Shown here: piece by piece, positions 8,612-17,016 of the stretch
How positions within the stretch are numbered: the stretch's first letter is position 1
Layout: every line of letters starts with the position of its first letter
Assembly: GCF_013410115.1 (NCBI RefSeq)
Contig: NZ_JACCCV010000002.1
Span: forward strand, 1,860,001 to 1,924,000
Reading direction: 5' to 3'
Source of the DNA: Tunturiibacter gelidiferens
GTDB taxonomy: Bacteria; Acidobacteriota; Terriglobia; Terriglobales; Acidobacteriaceae
Length of the DNA stretch: 64,000 nucleotides
Position numbers and translations under genes: made by a program
Notes under the pieces: generated by a model
What the model saw: the letters and a program-made list of their open reading frames with translations, nothing else
Databases searched by the model: none
Told to the model about the DNA's origin: nothing

Positions 8612-8940
8612 TGCGATCAAGAGCTAAGGGTAAATGATTCGAGCCGACAATGGCGGAGCTGCCTCTGCCGGAGCCAGCCTCGGCCGGCAAAAAACAGGCA
8701 ACGAAAAACTAATCCCGCAAAAGCGCAGGCAGCGAAAAAATAGTTGAGATTCGTGGCGTATTTTTTCAGCTGCGAAAAACGACAGTCAACGCACCACGTT
8801 TACCACGCATTCCACCACGTTTACACCAGCAAAAAACCACGTCCAACCACCCGCTTTTTCCAAAACCCCCTCAAAAATGCCCGAAAACCAGGGAAAACCC
8901 CTCCTTGTAGCGTCCACATTTTTTCCACAAAACATCTGGT
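8612..8940. repeat. G-poor intergenic region with iterated CCACG motifs
   Basis: This 329 bp gap between the M50 protease and trpS holds A/C-rich, G-poor plus-strand sequence. CCACGTTTAC occurs exactly twice (8794-8803 and 8815-8824), with further CCACG cores at 8803 and 8837, then runs of A, C and T to 8940. I see no gene I would support. The trpS promoter must lie in or near it. The iterated motif could be a protein-binding array or part of a transcribed leader. Confidence 0.5.
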
Positions 8941-9642
8941 CTACAAGGTGAACAGAATGTGGTTGAAGGTATTCAGCAGCGGAGTGAAGAAGACGCTGAA
9001 AATAAAGCTTCCGCCCACCAAAAACAAGATGATCATGCCGAACATGCCGACGCGGTCGTAGACCTGAAGGGCTTTGTAGGGAAGGAAATGACGCAGTACA
9101 TGGCTGCCGTCGAGCGGTGGGATGGGAATCAAGTTGAAGACGAAGAGCAAAAGGTTGATCAGAATGACGAAGTAGAGAAAGAGCGCGATGGGAAAGAGCG
9201 CGGGCAGATTGTCGGTGGCGATGCCGGGGATGTGCGAGGCGAGCGCCATCGCAGTGCCGATCGCAAGAACGCCGCCGGGGACGACGTGTTTGATGAGAAC
9301 GAGCAAAATGAGCGCGACAGTGGCTGAGAGCAGGTTGCTTGCGGGGCCGGCGAGGGTTACGAGGATGTCGTCGCGCCTGTAGTTCTTGAAGTTGCGGGCG
9401 GTGACAGGGGTCGGCTTCGCCCAGCCTATGAGCGGCCAATGATAGACCAGAGCCAGCAGCGGCATGAGAACAGAGCCGAAGGGATCAAGGTGCTTGAGAG
9501 GGTTGAGGGTGACGCGTCCGAGCATCTTGGCAGTGGGGTCTCCGAGACGCCATGCGGTCCAGGCGTGAGCGGACTCGTGGATGCTGAACGCCAGGACCAG
9601 AACGACGACCTGAAAGACGATGAGGACAACTTCCTGATTCAT
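8941..9642 (-). CDS. Site-2 protease family (M50) membrane metalloprotease
   Basis: A 233-residue intramembrane zinc metalloprotease of the S2P/M50B type. The zinc-binding HESAH (HExxH) lies in the first helix at about residues 23-27. The third ligand motif appears as PPLDGSHVL, with the aspartate typical of the family. NPLKHLDPFGSVLMP and GWAKPTPV are standard for the small YwhC-like subgroup, which has four to five membrane helices and no PDZ or CBS domain. Substrates are unknown. The gene is upstream of trpS on the same strand, separated by a 329 bp region of iterated motifs. Confidence 0.9.
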   Translation of the reverse strand: MNQEVVLIVFQVVVLVLAFSIHESAHAWTAWRLGDPTAKMLGRVTLNPLKHLDPFGSVLMPLLALVYHWPLIGWAKPTPVTARNFKNYRRDDILVTLAGPASNLLSATVALILLVLIKHVVPGGVLAIGTAMALASHIPGIATDNLPALFPIALFLYFVILINLLLFVFNLIPIPPLDGSHVLRHFLPYKALQVYDRVGMFGMIILFLVGGSFIFSVFFTPLLNTFNHILFTL

Positions 9643-9820
9643 ACAGGCTCAAGTTTACTGAAGATCGCGTGAGAAGACCGTAAAGATGCTGCGACGGTGA
9701 GACGGAGGTAAAGGACGAACGGGGGAAGCTCCTACAAGGTGACTGCTTGGCTCTGTTTGTAGTGATTATCTCCTCGGGAAAAGCGGCCTTGTCATAAAGC
9801 AACGCCAAGAGAAACAGCAG

Positions 9821-9833
9821 ATCCCTGCGGGAT
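9821..9833. repeat. Short hairpin repeat family 2, copy 1
   Basis: ATCCC-TGC-GGGAT forms a 5 bp stem with a three-base loop. It is preceded by CAGCAG and followed by GACAACAAAAG, the same context as the hairpins at 33107-33191. It lies in the 294 bp gap between the M50 protease and the acyltransferase, which otherwise shows no gene. Confidence 0.6.
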
Positions 9834-9936
9834 GACAACAAAAGGGCGAGCAACAACAACGGCAACCGCAGATGCTAAAGCGAAGCGGGCAACCATCAGA
9901 ATAAGAGACTGACGCTTAGTCGAACACCGCCTGGTC

Positions 9937-10749
9937 CTAAAGGGTTTCTGCGGCCAGTTGAGTGGCCTGCTTGCGGATCTTTGCCTTCGCCGGGATGCCG
10001 ACTGAGACGGTCTCCTGTGGCACGGATTTGGTGGCGAGTGCCATCGCACCGAGCATGGCGTCTTCGCCGATGTTGGCTCCGGCGAGTACGGTGGCGTGGT
10101 ACGTGATGCGGGCGCGGGGGCCGAGCTCGGTCACCTTGTTGGTGATGTTCGATTGGTTGTTGATGTCGTGGGTGTGCGAGTAGACGTTGGCGTAGTCGGA
10201 GACGCTGGTTCCCTCGTGAAGGATGATCTCGCCGCGGTCGTCGAGCAGAACGTTCTTGTGGATGGTGCAGGAGTCTTCGATGGTGAGGTTGTAGCCGTAG
10301 GTGAACTCGACGTTGTGGAAGATTTTGACGTGCTTGCCGAGGTGCCTGAAGATATGGCGGCCAAGCATGCACCGGAAGCGGAAGCCCAGCCAGTGGTTCA
10401 GGCCGAGAGGGGAGCGGTCGAACATCTGCCAGAACCAGATGAGCGGCTTGCGGATGGCGTATTGCTCGGCATCGACGTCGCCGTAGTACTCGGGTTCGAG
10501 TGTGATGTTGCGGGGGTCGAAGCTCTCGGAGAGGCAGTACATGGCGAGTTCGCTATTGAGGACGGCTTTGATGTGCCCGCCGTGGGGTCGGCCGAAGTAG
10601 ATCTGGTAAAGCTCGTCACGGACGACCTCGGAGCGGCGGTCGGGCGACTGCTGCCGGGTGAACTCGTCGTTGAGTTTGGCTAACCAGCGACGGTAGAGGG
10701 CCTCAGCTTCGGGAGTGGGTTTGAGTTCGCGGTACGTGTGGATTGGCAT
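9937..10749 (-). CDS. Left-handed beta-helix acyltransferase (LbH/maltose-acetyltransferase-like)
   Basis: A 270-residue protein. The C-terminal half (about 135-255) has hexapeptide repeats of the left-handed beta-helix fold (VKIFHNVEFTYGYNLTIEDS, VLLDDRGEIILHEG, GPRARITYHATVLAGANIGEDAML), ending in GIPAKAKIRKQA. This resembles the VPAK terminus of NodL/LacA-type CoA-dependent O-acetyltransferases. The N-terminal 130 residues are unusual for that family, helical and aromatic, and may form a separate domain. HTHDIN supplies a candidate catalytic histidine. A GAGGGA ribosome-binding site precedes the ATG. The substrate is unknown. Confidence 0.8.
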   Translation of the reverse strand: MPIHTYRELKPTPEAEALYRRWLAKLNDEFTRQQSPDRRSEVVRDELYQIYFGRPHGGHIKAVLNSELAMYCLSESFDPRNITLEPEYYGDVDAEQYAIRKPLIWFWQMFDRSPLGLNHWLGFRFRCMLGRHIFRHLGKHVKIFHNVEFTYGYNLTIEDSCTIHKNVLLDDRGEIILHEGTSVSDYANVYSHTHDINNQSNITNKVTELGPRARITYHATVLAGANIGEDAMLGAMALATKSVPQETVSVGIPAKAKIRKQATQLAAETL

Positions 10750-10801
10750 GGTTCCCTCGCTGTCTTTCGTCCGGTGGAGGACTGGCGAATCTTTGGTTCG
10801 C

Positions 10802-11533
10802 CTATTCTATGGCGAAGACGGCATAGACGGTTGCGGTTTTTTCGATCTGGCGTGGGTTGATGGCGAGAGGGGCCACGTCGGCCTTTGCCATGGCAGGAGC
10901 GGCCATGGCGCGCATGAGCGGACGCGGTGGCTCCGCCTGGGTTTCGTTGCTGGCGTAAAGGAGAGCGCCAAGGCTGGCGTTGAGGCCTTTAGCCATCTCA
11001 CCGGCTACGACGCGGGCGCGCTGGAGTGCCTTGGCTGCGGCTTCGGACTGGGGAGCGTTCTCGTCCTTGAGGCTCCAGTCGATCTGTCCGGATTGATTGG
11101 CTCCGGCTTTGACGGCGAGATCAAGCACTTTAGCGGCTTCGTTGGCGTTTGTCCGAACGGTCCAGCTTTGCGTGACCTGGAACTTGCGCTGGGCCTTCTC
11201 TGCTGGCGTGAGCTTGTCGATTTGGTACTCCTGCACCGGGGAGACGTTTTGGTTTTCGCTCTCGATGGAGTCGTTGGGAACGCCGGCGGTGGTGAGGGCC
11301 TTGACGATGGCGTTGGAGGTGCGGGAGCCGGCGGCGTAGGCAGAGTCGTTGTCGGGACCGAAGGCGATGAAGCCGATGTGGAGGGTCGCGACGTCGGCGA
11401 GAACAATGACCTTGTCCGTGGCTGTGATCGCAATGGTGCGATTCTCCTTGTTGACCTGGATGGTCTGGGCTGAGGCTGTTGTGACCAGGAAGGCTGCGGA
11501 CAGAGCGATGGAGGCGCGGCAGAGGATGCTCAT
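10802..11533 (-). CDS. Periplasmic SIMPL-domain (DUF541) protein
   Basis: A 243-residue exported protein. Residues 1-22 form a signal peptide ending in SAQ. The rest fits the SIMPL/DUF541 family (Bp26/YggE-like): ADVATLHIGFIAFGPD, alternating strand patterns, and PNDSIESENQNVSPVQEY in the middle. Such proteins form periplasmic oligomeric rings; a stress role is reported for YggE, but the biochemistry is poorly known. A strong AGGAGAAG site precedes the ATG. The start overlaps the stop of the 60-residue gene upstream (ATGA), so the two are probably translated together. Confidence 0.85.
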   Translation of the reverse strand: MSILCRASIALSAAFLVTTASAQTIQVNKENRTIAITATDKVIVLADVATLHIGFIAFGPDNDSAYAAGSRTSNAIVKALTTAGVPNDSIESENQNVSPVQEYQIDKLTPAEKAQRKFQVTQSWTVRTNANEAAKVLDLAVKAGANQSGQIDWSLKDENAPQSEAAAKALQRARVVAGEMAKGLNASLGALLYASNETQAEPPRPLMRAMAAPAMAKADVAPLAINPRQIEKTATVYAVFAIE

Positions 11534-11712
11534 TGATCTTCTCCTGAGGAGTTGAGTAGGTCGGCCAGGGTAGGTTTGTGTTTGGGACTGGCAGCCAGCT
11601 TTTGCTTGGGGTCGGGCAGGACACGCTCAGAGGGTGGAGTGCCTACACGCTCTCGGGCGTTGGCCTTTACCGCCTTGACTTTGGAGAAGACCATTTTTTT
11701 GGGCTTGCTCAT
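11530..11712 (-). CDS. Small basic protein coupled to the SIMPL gene
   Basis: A 60-residue Lys/Pro-rich protein with GGAAGG as a good ribosome-binding site. Its TGA overlaps the ATG of the SIMPL gene. The N-terminus is strongly basic (SKPKKMVFSKVKAVKANARER) and the C-terminus reads KPTLADLLNSSGEDQ. No domain is recognised. The arrangement (strong RBS, four-base overlap, same strand) makes a real gene likely. A nucleic-acid-binding role would fit the charge but is only a guess. Confidence 0.62.
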   Translation of the reverse strand: MSKPKKMVFSKVKAVKANARERVGTPPSERVLPDPKQKLAASPKHKPTLADLLNSSGEDQ

Positions 11713-11855
11713 CGGTTTTCCTTCCCTGCGTCGGTCCGGGCTCGGGGCCCCCTGCGTGATTATGCATGACTCTTGCTTGTAAGGGGGCTTCTCAGGCAGG
11801 ATTGCAGAGGGGAATCGAACTGCAGTTTGGGATCGAAGACCGGATGAGGTGTTGG

Positions 11856-12128
11856 ATGGAAGAGCGGGACTTTTTTGATGAGCGGGCAGAGCAGCGGACC
11901 CATGTGATGACGTGTCCCCACTGCGGACAGCAGGGGGAGTACCAGATCGAGTGGGTGGTGCGAAGGAAGAAAGCGCAGCTTCCGAGAGGTGCCGATGATC
12001 GCGACCGGGCGCGTTTTGCGAAAGCTCAGAGCTACATGGTCCGCCGCGATGACCCGATGGGCTGCAAGAACGTCCGGTGCCGCAAGCGGTTCGACGTCGT
12101 GGGGATTCAGTCGGTGGCTTTCATTTAG
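11856..12128 (+). CDS. Small zinc-ribbon-like hypothetical protein
   Basis: A protein of about 90 residues with TCPHCGQ (CxxC) near residue 20 and GCKNVRCRKRFDV (CxxxxC) near residue 68, likely four ligands of one zinc ribbon. The region between is basic (RRKKAQLPRG). I chose ATG 11856 because GAGGTG sits upstream at the right distance; in-frame ATGs at 11766 and 11844 exist without a clear site. It is divergent from the 60-residue gene at 11712. The function is unknown; nucleic-acid binding is plausible from the fold. Confidence 0.6.
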   Translation: MEERDFFDERAEQRTHVMTCPHCGQQGEYQIEWVVRRKKAQLPRGADDRDRARFAKAQSYMVRRDDPMGCKNVRCRKRFDVVGIQSVAFI

Positions 12129-12301
12129 CCGATCACTGCGGCTCCTGAGTACTGATCTGGGCTACCGGCAAAGACTTTTTTCGTGGGCTGGGATGATCCG
12201 CGCAGGCTGTGATTTAATACAAACTTAGACTCACGCTCCAGGAGCCCTGCTTGGCTCGAGCTGGAATTTGAACAGGAAAGACCCGGGAGACCAAGAACGC
12301 G

Positions 12302-12586
12302 ATGGCGAATACACTGCTTCCAATCGAAGAACGCAATTTGACGCCGGATGACGTAGAACGGCTGGATAAACGCCGCCGTCGTGGCCAGCTTTTTCTAGTG
12401 CTCTGCTTGCAGAGCCTGATTGTGGCTACCCTGCTGACCTTGTGGAGCGGACAAGACCTGACCTTGTCGCCGGGTTGGGCGCATCCCGTCGTTTACTGGA
12501 ATGCGATCACCTTCGCCGCTGCGCTGGTCTTCGGCATTGTGGGAGTTCGCTTGAAACGTGGCAGCAACGAGTTTCTCAGCTACTAA
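12302..12586 (+). CDS. Small two-helix membrane protein
   Basis: A 94-residue protein with an acidic then basic cytoplasmic start (IEERNLTPDDVERLDKRRRRG) and two predicted transmembrane helices: LFLVLCLQSLIVATLLTLW, and AITFAAALVFGIVGVRL after a short loop containing SPGWAHPVVYW. GGGAGA precedes the ATG. It stands alone between the zinc-ribbon gene and moaA. No family is recognised. Confidence 0.65.
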   Translation: MANTLLPIEERNLTPDDVERLDKRRRRGQLFLVLCLQSLIVATLLTLWSGQDLTLSPGWAHPVVYWNAITFAAALVFGIVGVRLKRGSNEFLSY

Positions 12587-12970
12587 AACGTCAAAGTGCA
12601 CAACTCTCGTGTTTTCTGCGTGATTTAAGAGTTAAGCATCACAAATGCTGTTGTAACGACCGAGATGCTGATATTCTGCGCGTTAGAATTGGCCAACGCG
12701 GGACACCAGCTGCGATTGCCTTTTCTATTCAGATGTGTCCCCGGTTGCAGAGCTGTGCAGCGGCAGAAGCCGCATTCCGGGAAGATCCACACGTGCTACG
12801 ACAAAAACATGAATTACAAAACTAGTGCGCTGTTGCGCGTGGCTCAAGCGCAATCGTCTGGGTCAACAAATGATACTGGTGAGTTTCCGATGATACTGAT
12901 TCGCTTTCTGACCCATTGCATCTAAAGTTTGTAGCGAAATGAAGTAGTTGGCATCCAGGTACGTCTCTTG
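12587..12970. other. Intergenic region before moaA with a structured segment
   Basis: A 384 bp gap. The clearest structure is a nested hairpin at 12740-12781: outer arms CCCGG/CCGGG and an inner GCGGC-AGAA-GCCGC stem with a tetraloop. It could be part of the moaA leader. I could not match it to the Moco RNA motif or another named riboswitch by eye. Short reading frames here have no support. Confidence 0.35.
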
Positions 12971-14053
12971 ATGATTGGCGATGGAAATACCGCGATTCTG
13001 GAGTTGGAGGAGCAGGCTTTTCAGGCTCCGGGTAGGCTGCGAGATAAGTTTGCCAGGTCTATTACAGACTTGCGCGTCTCGGTAACTGATCGCTGCAACT
13101 ACAAGTGCGTCTACTGCCGCACGGGCAACGAAGGAGCCCAGTTCACCGAACTCTCGATTGAAGATTACCTGAGAATGGTTCGTGTCTTCGTCTCACTTGG
13201 AGTGGAAAAGGTAAGGCTGACCGGGGGAGAACCCCTGCTGCAGTCGGGCCTGGTGGAGATGGTTCGCCAAATGGCTGACATGCGGACGGCATTTTTCCCC
13301 GATGGGAGCTTTGCCGGCGAACTCGGCGATCCGTTGGATATCGCCCTGACGACGAACGGGCATTTGCTGGAGGGACTGGCTCAGCCTCTGAAGGATGCGG
13401 GGCTGAATCGCGTAACTGTCAGCATGGATGCTGTGGATGCAGAGACATTTAGCGCGATTACGCGGGTTCCGCGGAGCTATGAAAAGGTGTTGTCTGGGAT
13501 TCGTAAGGCGCAGGCCGTGGGACTGGGACCGGTCAAGGTGAATTGCGTGCTGCTGCGCGGGTTCAACGATGGACAGATTGAACAGTTTGCGGAGTTCTCG
13601 CGGCAAGAAGGAGTCATCGTCCGATTCATCGAGTGGATGCCCCTTGAGGAAGATCGAAGCTGGAAGAGGGAGTCCGTCGTTTCGATGGACGAGATTGTGG
13701 AGCGGTTGAATGCGTTCCGTCCTCTGGTGGAATTGGCTCCGCATGCGGCTAGCGAGACGGCGAAGCGGTTCACCTTTGACGATGGCTTGGGAGAGATAGG
13801 GATTATTGCACCAGTGTCGCGCCCCTTCTGCGGGCAGTGCAGCCGAGTGAGGTTGACGTCAGACGGAAAGATTAGGACTTGTCTGTTTTCGCAGAGCGAC
13901 CACGACTTATATGGCGAGATGCTGCGAGGCGGAACAGATGAGGAGCTGGCAGCGTATATCCGCAGGATCGTGATGCGGAAGGAAGCACGTCATCACATTG
14001 GTGAACCAGGTTTTGAAAAGCCATCGCGCAGTATGGTTCATATCGGCGGGTGA
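12971..14053 (+). CDS. moaA: GTP 3',8-cyclase MoaA (molybdenum cofactor synthesis)
   Basis: A radical-SAM enzyme converting GTP to 3',8-cyclo-7,8-dihydro-GTP, the first step of molybdopterin synthesis. The N-terminal [4Fe-4S] site is CNYKCVYC (CxxxCxxC). RLTGGEPLLQ is the SAM/GGEP region. The C-terminal cluster that binds GTP is FCGQCSRVRLTSDGKIRTC. The length of about 360 residues is slightly above the family's 325-340. I use ATG 12971; a TTG directly before it is the alternative. No other moa genes are adjacent. A client enzyme, the molybdenum formate dehydrogenase, lies 26 kb downstream. Confidence 0.95.
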   Translation: MIGDGNTAILELEEQAFQAPGRLRDKFARSITDLRVSVTDRCNYKCVYCRTGNEGAQFTELSIEDYLRMVRVFVSLGVEKVRLTGGEPLLQSGLVEMVRQMADMRTAFFPDGSFAGELGDPLDIALTTNGHLLEGLAQPLKDAGLNRVTVSMDAVDAETFSAITRVPRSYEKVLSGIRKAQAVGLGPVKVNCVLLRGFNDGQIEQFAEFSRQEGVIVRFIEWMPLEEDRSWKRESVVSMDEIVERLNAFRPLVELAPHAASETAKRFTFDDGLGEIGIIAPVSRPFCGQCSRVRLTSDGKIRTCLFSQSDHDLYGEMLRGGTDEELAAYIRRIVMRKEARHHIGEPGFEKPSRSMVHIGG

Positions 14054-14132
14054 GTAGCGCTGTCTTTGTGCGTTTCTGTCGCGAACTTTTGTTGAATTAT
14101 TGCGGGAGCTATGAGAGGCTGATATGTAATAT

Positions 14133-15296
14133 GTGCAAAAAAATGCACATACGGTACGGGGACAGCGATTGAAGGACAGGCGGCAGTTTGAAGTGATCGA
14201 AAGTCGTCAAATGGATCACCTTCGAGTGTTCCATGACGTTGCGCGCGCGCTGACTTCGAGCCTTGAACTGGAAGAAATACTGGGAGCCATCATGAATAAG
14301 ATGGCCCAGTTCTTCGGGCCTGAGCGCTGGTCGCTGCTGATGGTGGACGATAAGTCGGGCGAACTGTATTACGCGATCGCGGTGGGAGAGAATGCCGAAA
14401 GTTTGAAGGGATTGCGGGTACCGCTGGGCGAGGGAGTTGCAGGTTGGGTGGCGTCGACGGGAAATCCTCTGGTGGTGCCGGATGTGGCGCTTGATCCGCA
14501 TTGGTCAGCGTTTGCCAATAAGCATCCTGACCTGAAGATCCAGTCGATCGCCTGCGTGCCGGTTCGCTCCGGGGATAAGACACTGGGCGTAATTCAACTG
14601 CTGAACAGCAAGCTGGATTTGCTGTCGGAGCACTCGATCTCGTTTCTAAGAATTCTGTGCGATTACGCTGCGATCGCGATTCAGAACGCGCGGTCTATGA
14701 CTTTGATTCAGGAGCTGACCATCACGGATGACGTGACGGGACTTTTCAATGCTAGGCACCTGTACACCATGCTCGAAGAAGAGGTGGCTCGGGGGCAGGT
14801 ATTTAGTCTGATGTTTGTCGATCTGGATCACTTCAAGTCGGTAAATGATACCCATGGCCATCTGATTGGAAGCCGGCTCCTGGCGGAGATTGGCGGGTTG
14901 ATGAGACGCAGCCTTGGTCCGAACAATGCGGCTTTTCGCTATGGCGGGGACGAGTTTGTCGCGTTGCTGCCGGGGATGGGGAAGGCAGCGGCGAGCGGGA
15001 CCACAATGGCACTGTGCGAGGATCTGCGGTCGGCGCGCTTTCTGGAGGGAGCAGGGCTTTCGCTCAGCCTCTCGGGAAGCTTTGGGCTGGCAACCTATCC
15101 TGAGGACGGAAATACGGTTCAGACGATCCTGCGAGCGGCCGATACGATGATGTATGAGGCCAAGGTGACGCGCGACAATGTTGCGGTAGCAGGCAAGGGT
15201 ATGATCGGACGCGCAGAGACAGCCAGATCCGTCAGCGGCTCACGGCGGGAAGTTTCGGGAATGTTTCTCGAGCGCGACTCCATTCCCCGCAACTAG
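14133..15296 (+). CDS. GAF-GGDEF diguanylate cyclase
   Basis: A 387-residue cytoplasmic signalling protein. A GAF sensor domain occupies about residues 30-185 (LGEGVAGWVASTGNPLVVPD, IQSIACVPVR). A GGDEF domain follows from about 200 with DDVTGLFNARHL, VDLDHFKSVNDTHGH and the intact active site RYGGDEF, so it should make cyclic di-GMP from two GTP. The RxxD inhibitory site normally five residues before GGDEF is not present (GPNN instead), suggesting no product feedback through that site. The start is uncertain: GTG 14133, or ATG 14211 with loss of 26 residues. Confidence 0.9.
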   Translation: MQKNAHTVRGQRLKDRRQFEVIESRQMDHLRVFHDVARALTSSLELEEILGAIMNKMAQFFGPERWSLLMVDDKSGELYYAIAVGENAESLKGLRVPLGEGVAGWVASTGNPLVVPDVALDPHWSAFANKHPDLKIQSIACVPVRSGDKTLGVIQLLNSKLDLLSEHSISFLRILCDYAAIAIQNARSMTLIQELTITDDVTGLFNARHLYTMLEEEVARGQVFSLMFVDLDHFKSVNDTHGHLIGSRLLAEIGGLMRRSLGPNNAAFRYGGDEFVALLPGMGKAAASGTTMALCEDLRSARFLEGAGLSLSLSGSFGLATYPEDGNTVQTILRAADTMMYEAKVTRDNVAVAGKGMIGRAETARSVSGSRREVSGMFLERDSIPRN

Positions 15297-15330
15297 GCAA
15301 TTCCTGACTAAAATTCTTTTTCTGCGGGGG

Positions 15331-16389
15331 CTAGCCGGGGCCGCGGTGTTCGAGCGTGACACCCCGACGGGGCTCGGGCTTTAGGACGTCGCGGTTTTCG
15401 GGGGAGACCGGGTGCACGCCGAAGTCCCAGACTCCCAGGTTGACGGCTTTGTCTGAGAGGACTTCCATGAGGGCAAATTCACCGAAGTCGAGCGGTTCCT
15501 TCGGGGTGATTTTTAGCCAGTGTCCTCCGGGTAGCAGCTCCGTGGTGGTTTCGACTACGTCTTCCTGGTGCTGCACCCCGCCGAGGAGGCCGATGCGGAA
15601 GCTGGCGATGACCCGGGCCCCCCTGCGGACGTCGGCGCGGACGATGACGTAGCGACTGTTGGGAGAGCCGCCGACGGGGTCGTTTGCGGCATGGCTGGTG
15701 GCTCCATGGGTGTCGACGGTCAGGGGCGTACCGGCTGTCGAGCCCACGCTCTCGTCTCCGATGCGGAGGTAGAGGACAGGGTCTTTGACGTGGAGCTGGA
15801 TGGGCGAGGTCTCGCCTTTGAGCTCGACGATCTGGTGCGAGGCTGAGAGGGGGTTGACGGCGGCCTTGAGGAGGTTGTGTCCCGTGTTTCGATTGAGGTC
15901 GCTGTCGGTCTGGGCGAGGGGGACCAGCTCCGGGGTGCCACGGTAGGTGTCGAGGGCAAGAGTGCTGTCCTCTTCCGGGAGGCGGAGATCCTTGGCAACC
16001 TCTGGAGTGAGGGCGGCGCGGTCGGCTTCTTCTTTGAGGAGTTCGGGGTCGATGGCGGGTGGCTGGGGGTTGTCGGCGGTTGCGGTGGGCTGAGAGTGCT
16101 GGCGGTCCCAGCGCTTGGTGGCATCGAGGTCTACGAGGTTGAGAGGGATCTCCTCTTCGGCTCCGCCGCGCTCGGCGCTGACGTAGTGGACCACGCTGCC
16201 GACGATGCGGTAGCTCATGATGATCTGGTAGCTGCCATCCTTGAGGATGAGGCGGGTGCGATGTGGCGCCGAGTTATCTGGCTCGAGCGCGGTGGTGTGT
16301 TGCTGCAAAGCGTGGAGAGATTGTGGCGCGCTGATGGTGGCGGCGAGGAGAATTGCGGCGAATTTTGTGGTGCGGCGTGGATGATCCAT
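15331..16389 (-). CDS. Secreted hypothetical protein
   Basis: A 352-residue protein with a signal peptide (TTKFAAILLAATISAPQSLHA). Near residues 45-90, LILKDGSYQIIMSYRIVGSVVHYVSAE looks like a small beta-rich module often seen in acidobacterial secreted proteins. The rest is Pro/Glu-rich linker and a C-terminal beta-strand-rich region (PIQLHVKDPVLYLRIGDE, YVIVRADVRRGARVIASF). There are no catalytic motifs. It is convergent with the GGDEF gene with a gap of only 34 bp. Function unknown; a periplasmic or surface location is inferred. Confidence 0.7.
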   Translation of the reverse strand: MDHPRRTTKFAAILLAATISAPQSLHALQQHTTALEPDNSAPHRTRLILKDGSYQIIMSYRIVGSVVHYVSAERGGAEEEIPLNLVDLDATKRWDRQHSQPTATADNPQPPAIDPELLKEEADRAALTPEVAKDLRLPEEDSTLALDTYRGTPELVPLAQTDSDLNRNTGHNLLKAAVNPLSASHQIVELKGETSPIQLHVKDPVLYLRIGDESVGSTAGTPLTVDTHGATSHAANDPVGGSPNSRYVIVRADVRRGARVIASFRIGLLGGVQHQEDVVETTTELLPGGHWLKITPKEPLDFGEFALMEVLSDKAVNLGVWDFGVHPVSPENRDVLKPEPRRGVTLEHRGPG

Positions 16390-17016
16390 CTAGTGATTCC
16401 ACAGTTTAGACGCAGGCTCGAGTTTGTCGGAGTGGGGCCATCCCCCTCCCCCCGGGGGGTGGGGGTATCTTGCGGCGAAGTCTATTATTTTGTTTAACTT
16501 GCGGGAGGGTAGTGGCTGTAAAATATTCCATCCAAAGGACTTACTCGCAAAATATTCAAAATGAGAGAGTTATGGCTGCCTTACGCAAAGAAGCCTCGGC
16601 AACACCCGAGGCGGACCGTCTAGATCCATTATAGCGGGCGGGATGGGGTGTATACGCCACACGAATCGGCCCGTCTGGAGCGGGTTTTATGCAGTCAGGG
16701 GCTTGACAGGTTTTTCGGCGCTCGAGGCCGTCGATGCGACCTGACGATCTCGCGAGATTCTAGCGCAGGTGGTTTCTGGTCTGAGTGAAATTAAGTAGTG
16801 GATTAATTTCCTGTTTGCCCGTTAACCGTTCACAACACAACATCTTGGACGCTTCTCCGACGGTGCTGCTCGGAAGGCGCATCGGCGAATTGTCGCTAAC
16901 TGCGGCACACGATCATCAGCATTCCTTTCCACGTCGCTGGATAGTTACTTGCTGACCGTTATGCCGCCTCGATTGTTCTGTTTTAAAACTGTCGCAATGT
17001 GACCCGACGTCGCCCC
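16390..17016. other. Long intergenic region between two minus-strand genes
   Basis: A 627 bp gap with no gene I can support. It starts with a C/G homopolymer-rich stretch near 16440-16465. It contains a stem of 7 bp (GCCTCGG-CAACAC-CCGAGGC) near 16580-16602 that, read on the minus strand, is followed by TTCTTT and may terminate transcription arriving from the regulator locus at 17-18.6 kb. The remainder is featureless by eye. Confidence 0.4.

Noticed and set aside
8744..9061. 105-codon plus-strand frame rich in His/Lys/Pro
   Set aside because: Translation of the iterated CCACG region running antisense into the M50 gene; no start signal.
12665..12925. 86-codon plus-strand frame before moaA
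   Set aside because: No ribosome-binding site, no domain; spans the structured leader segment.
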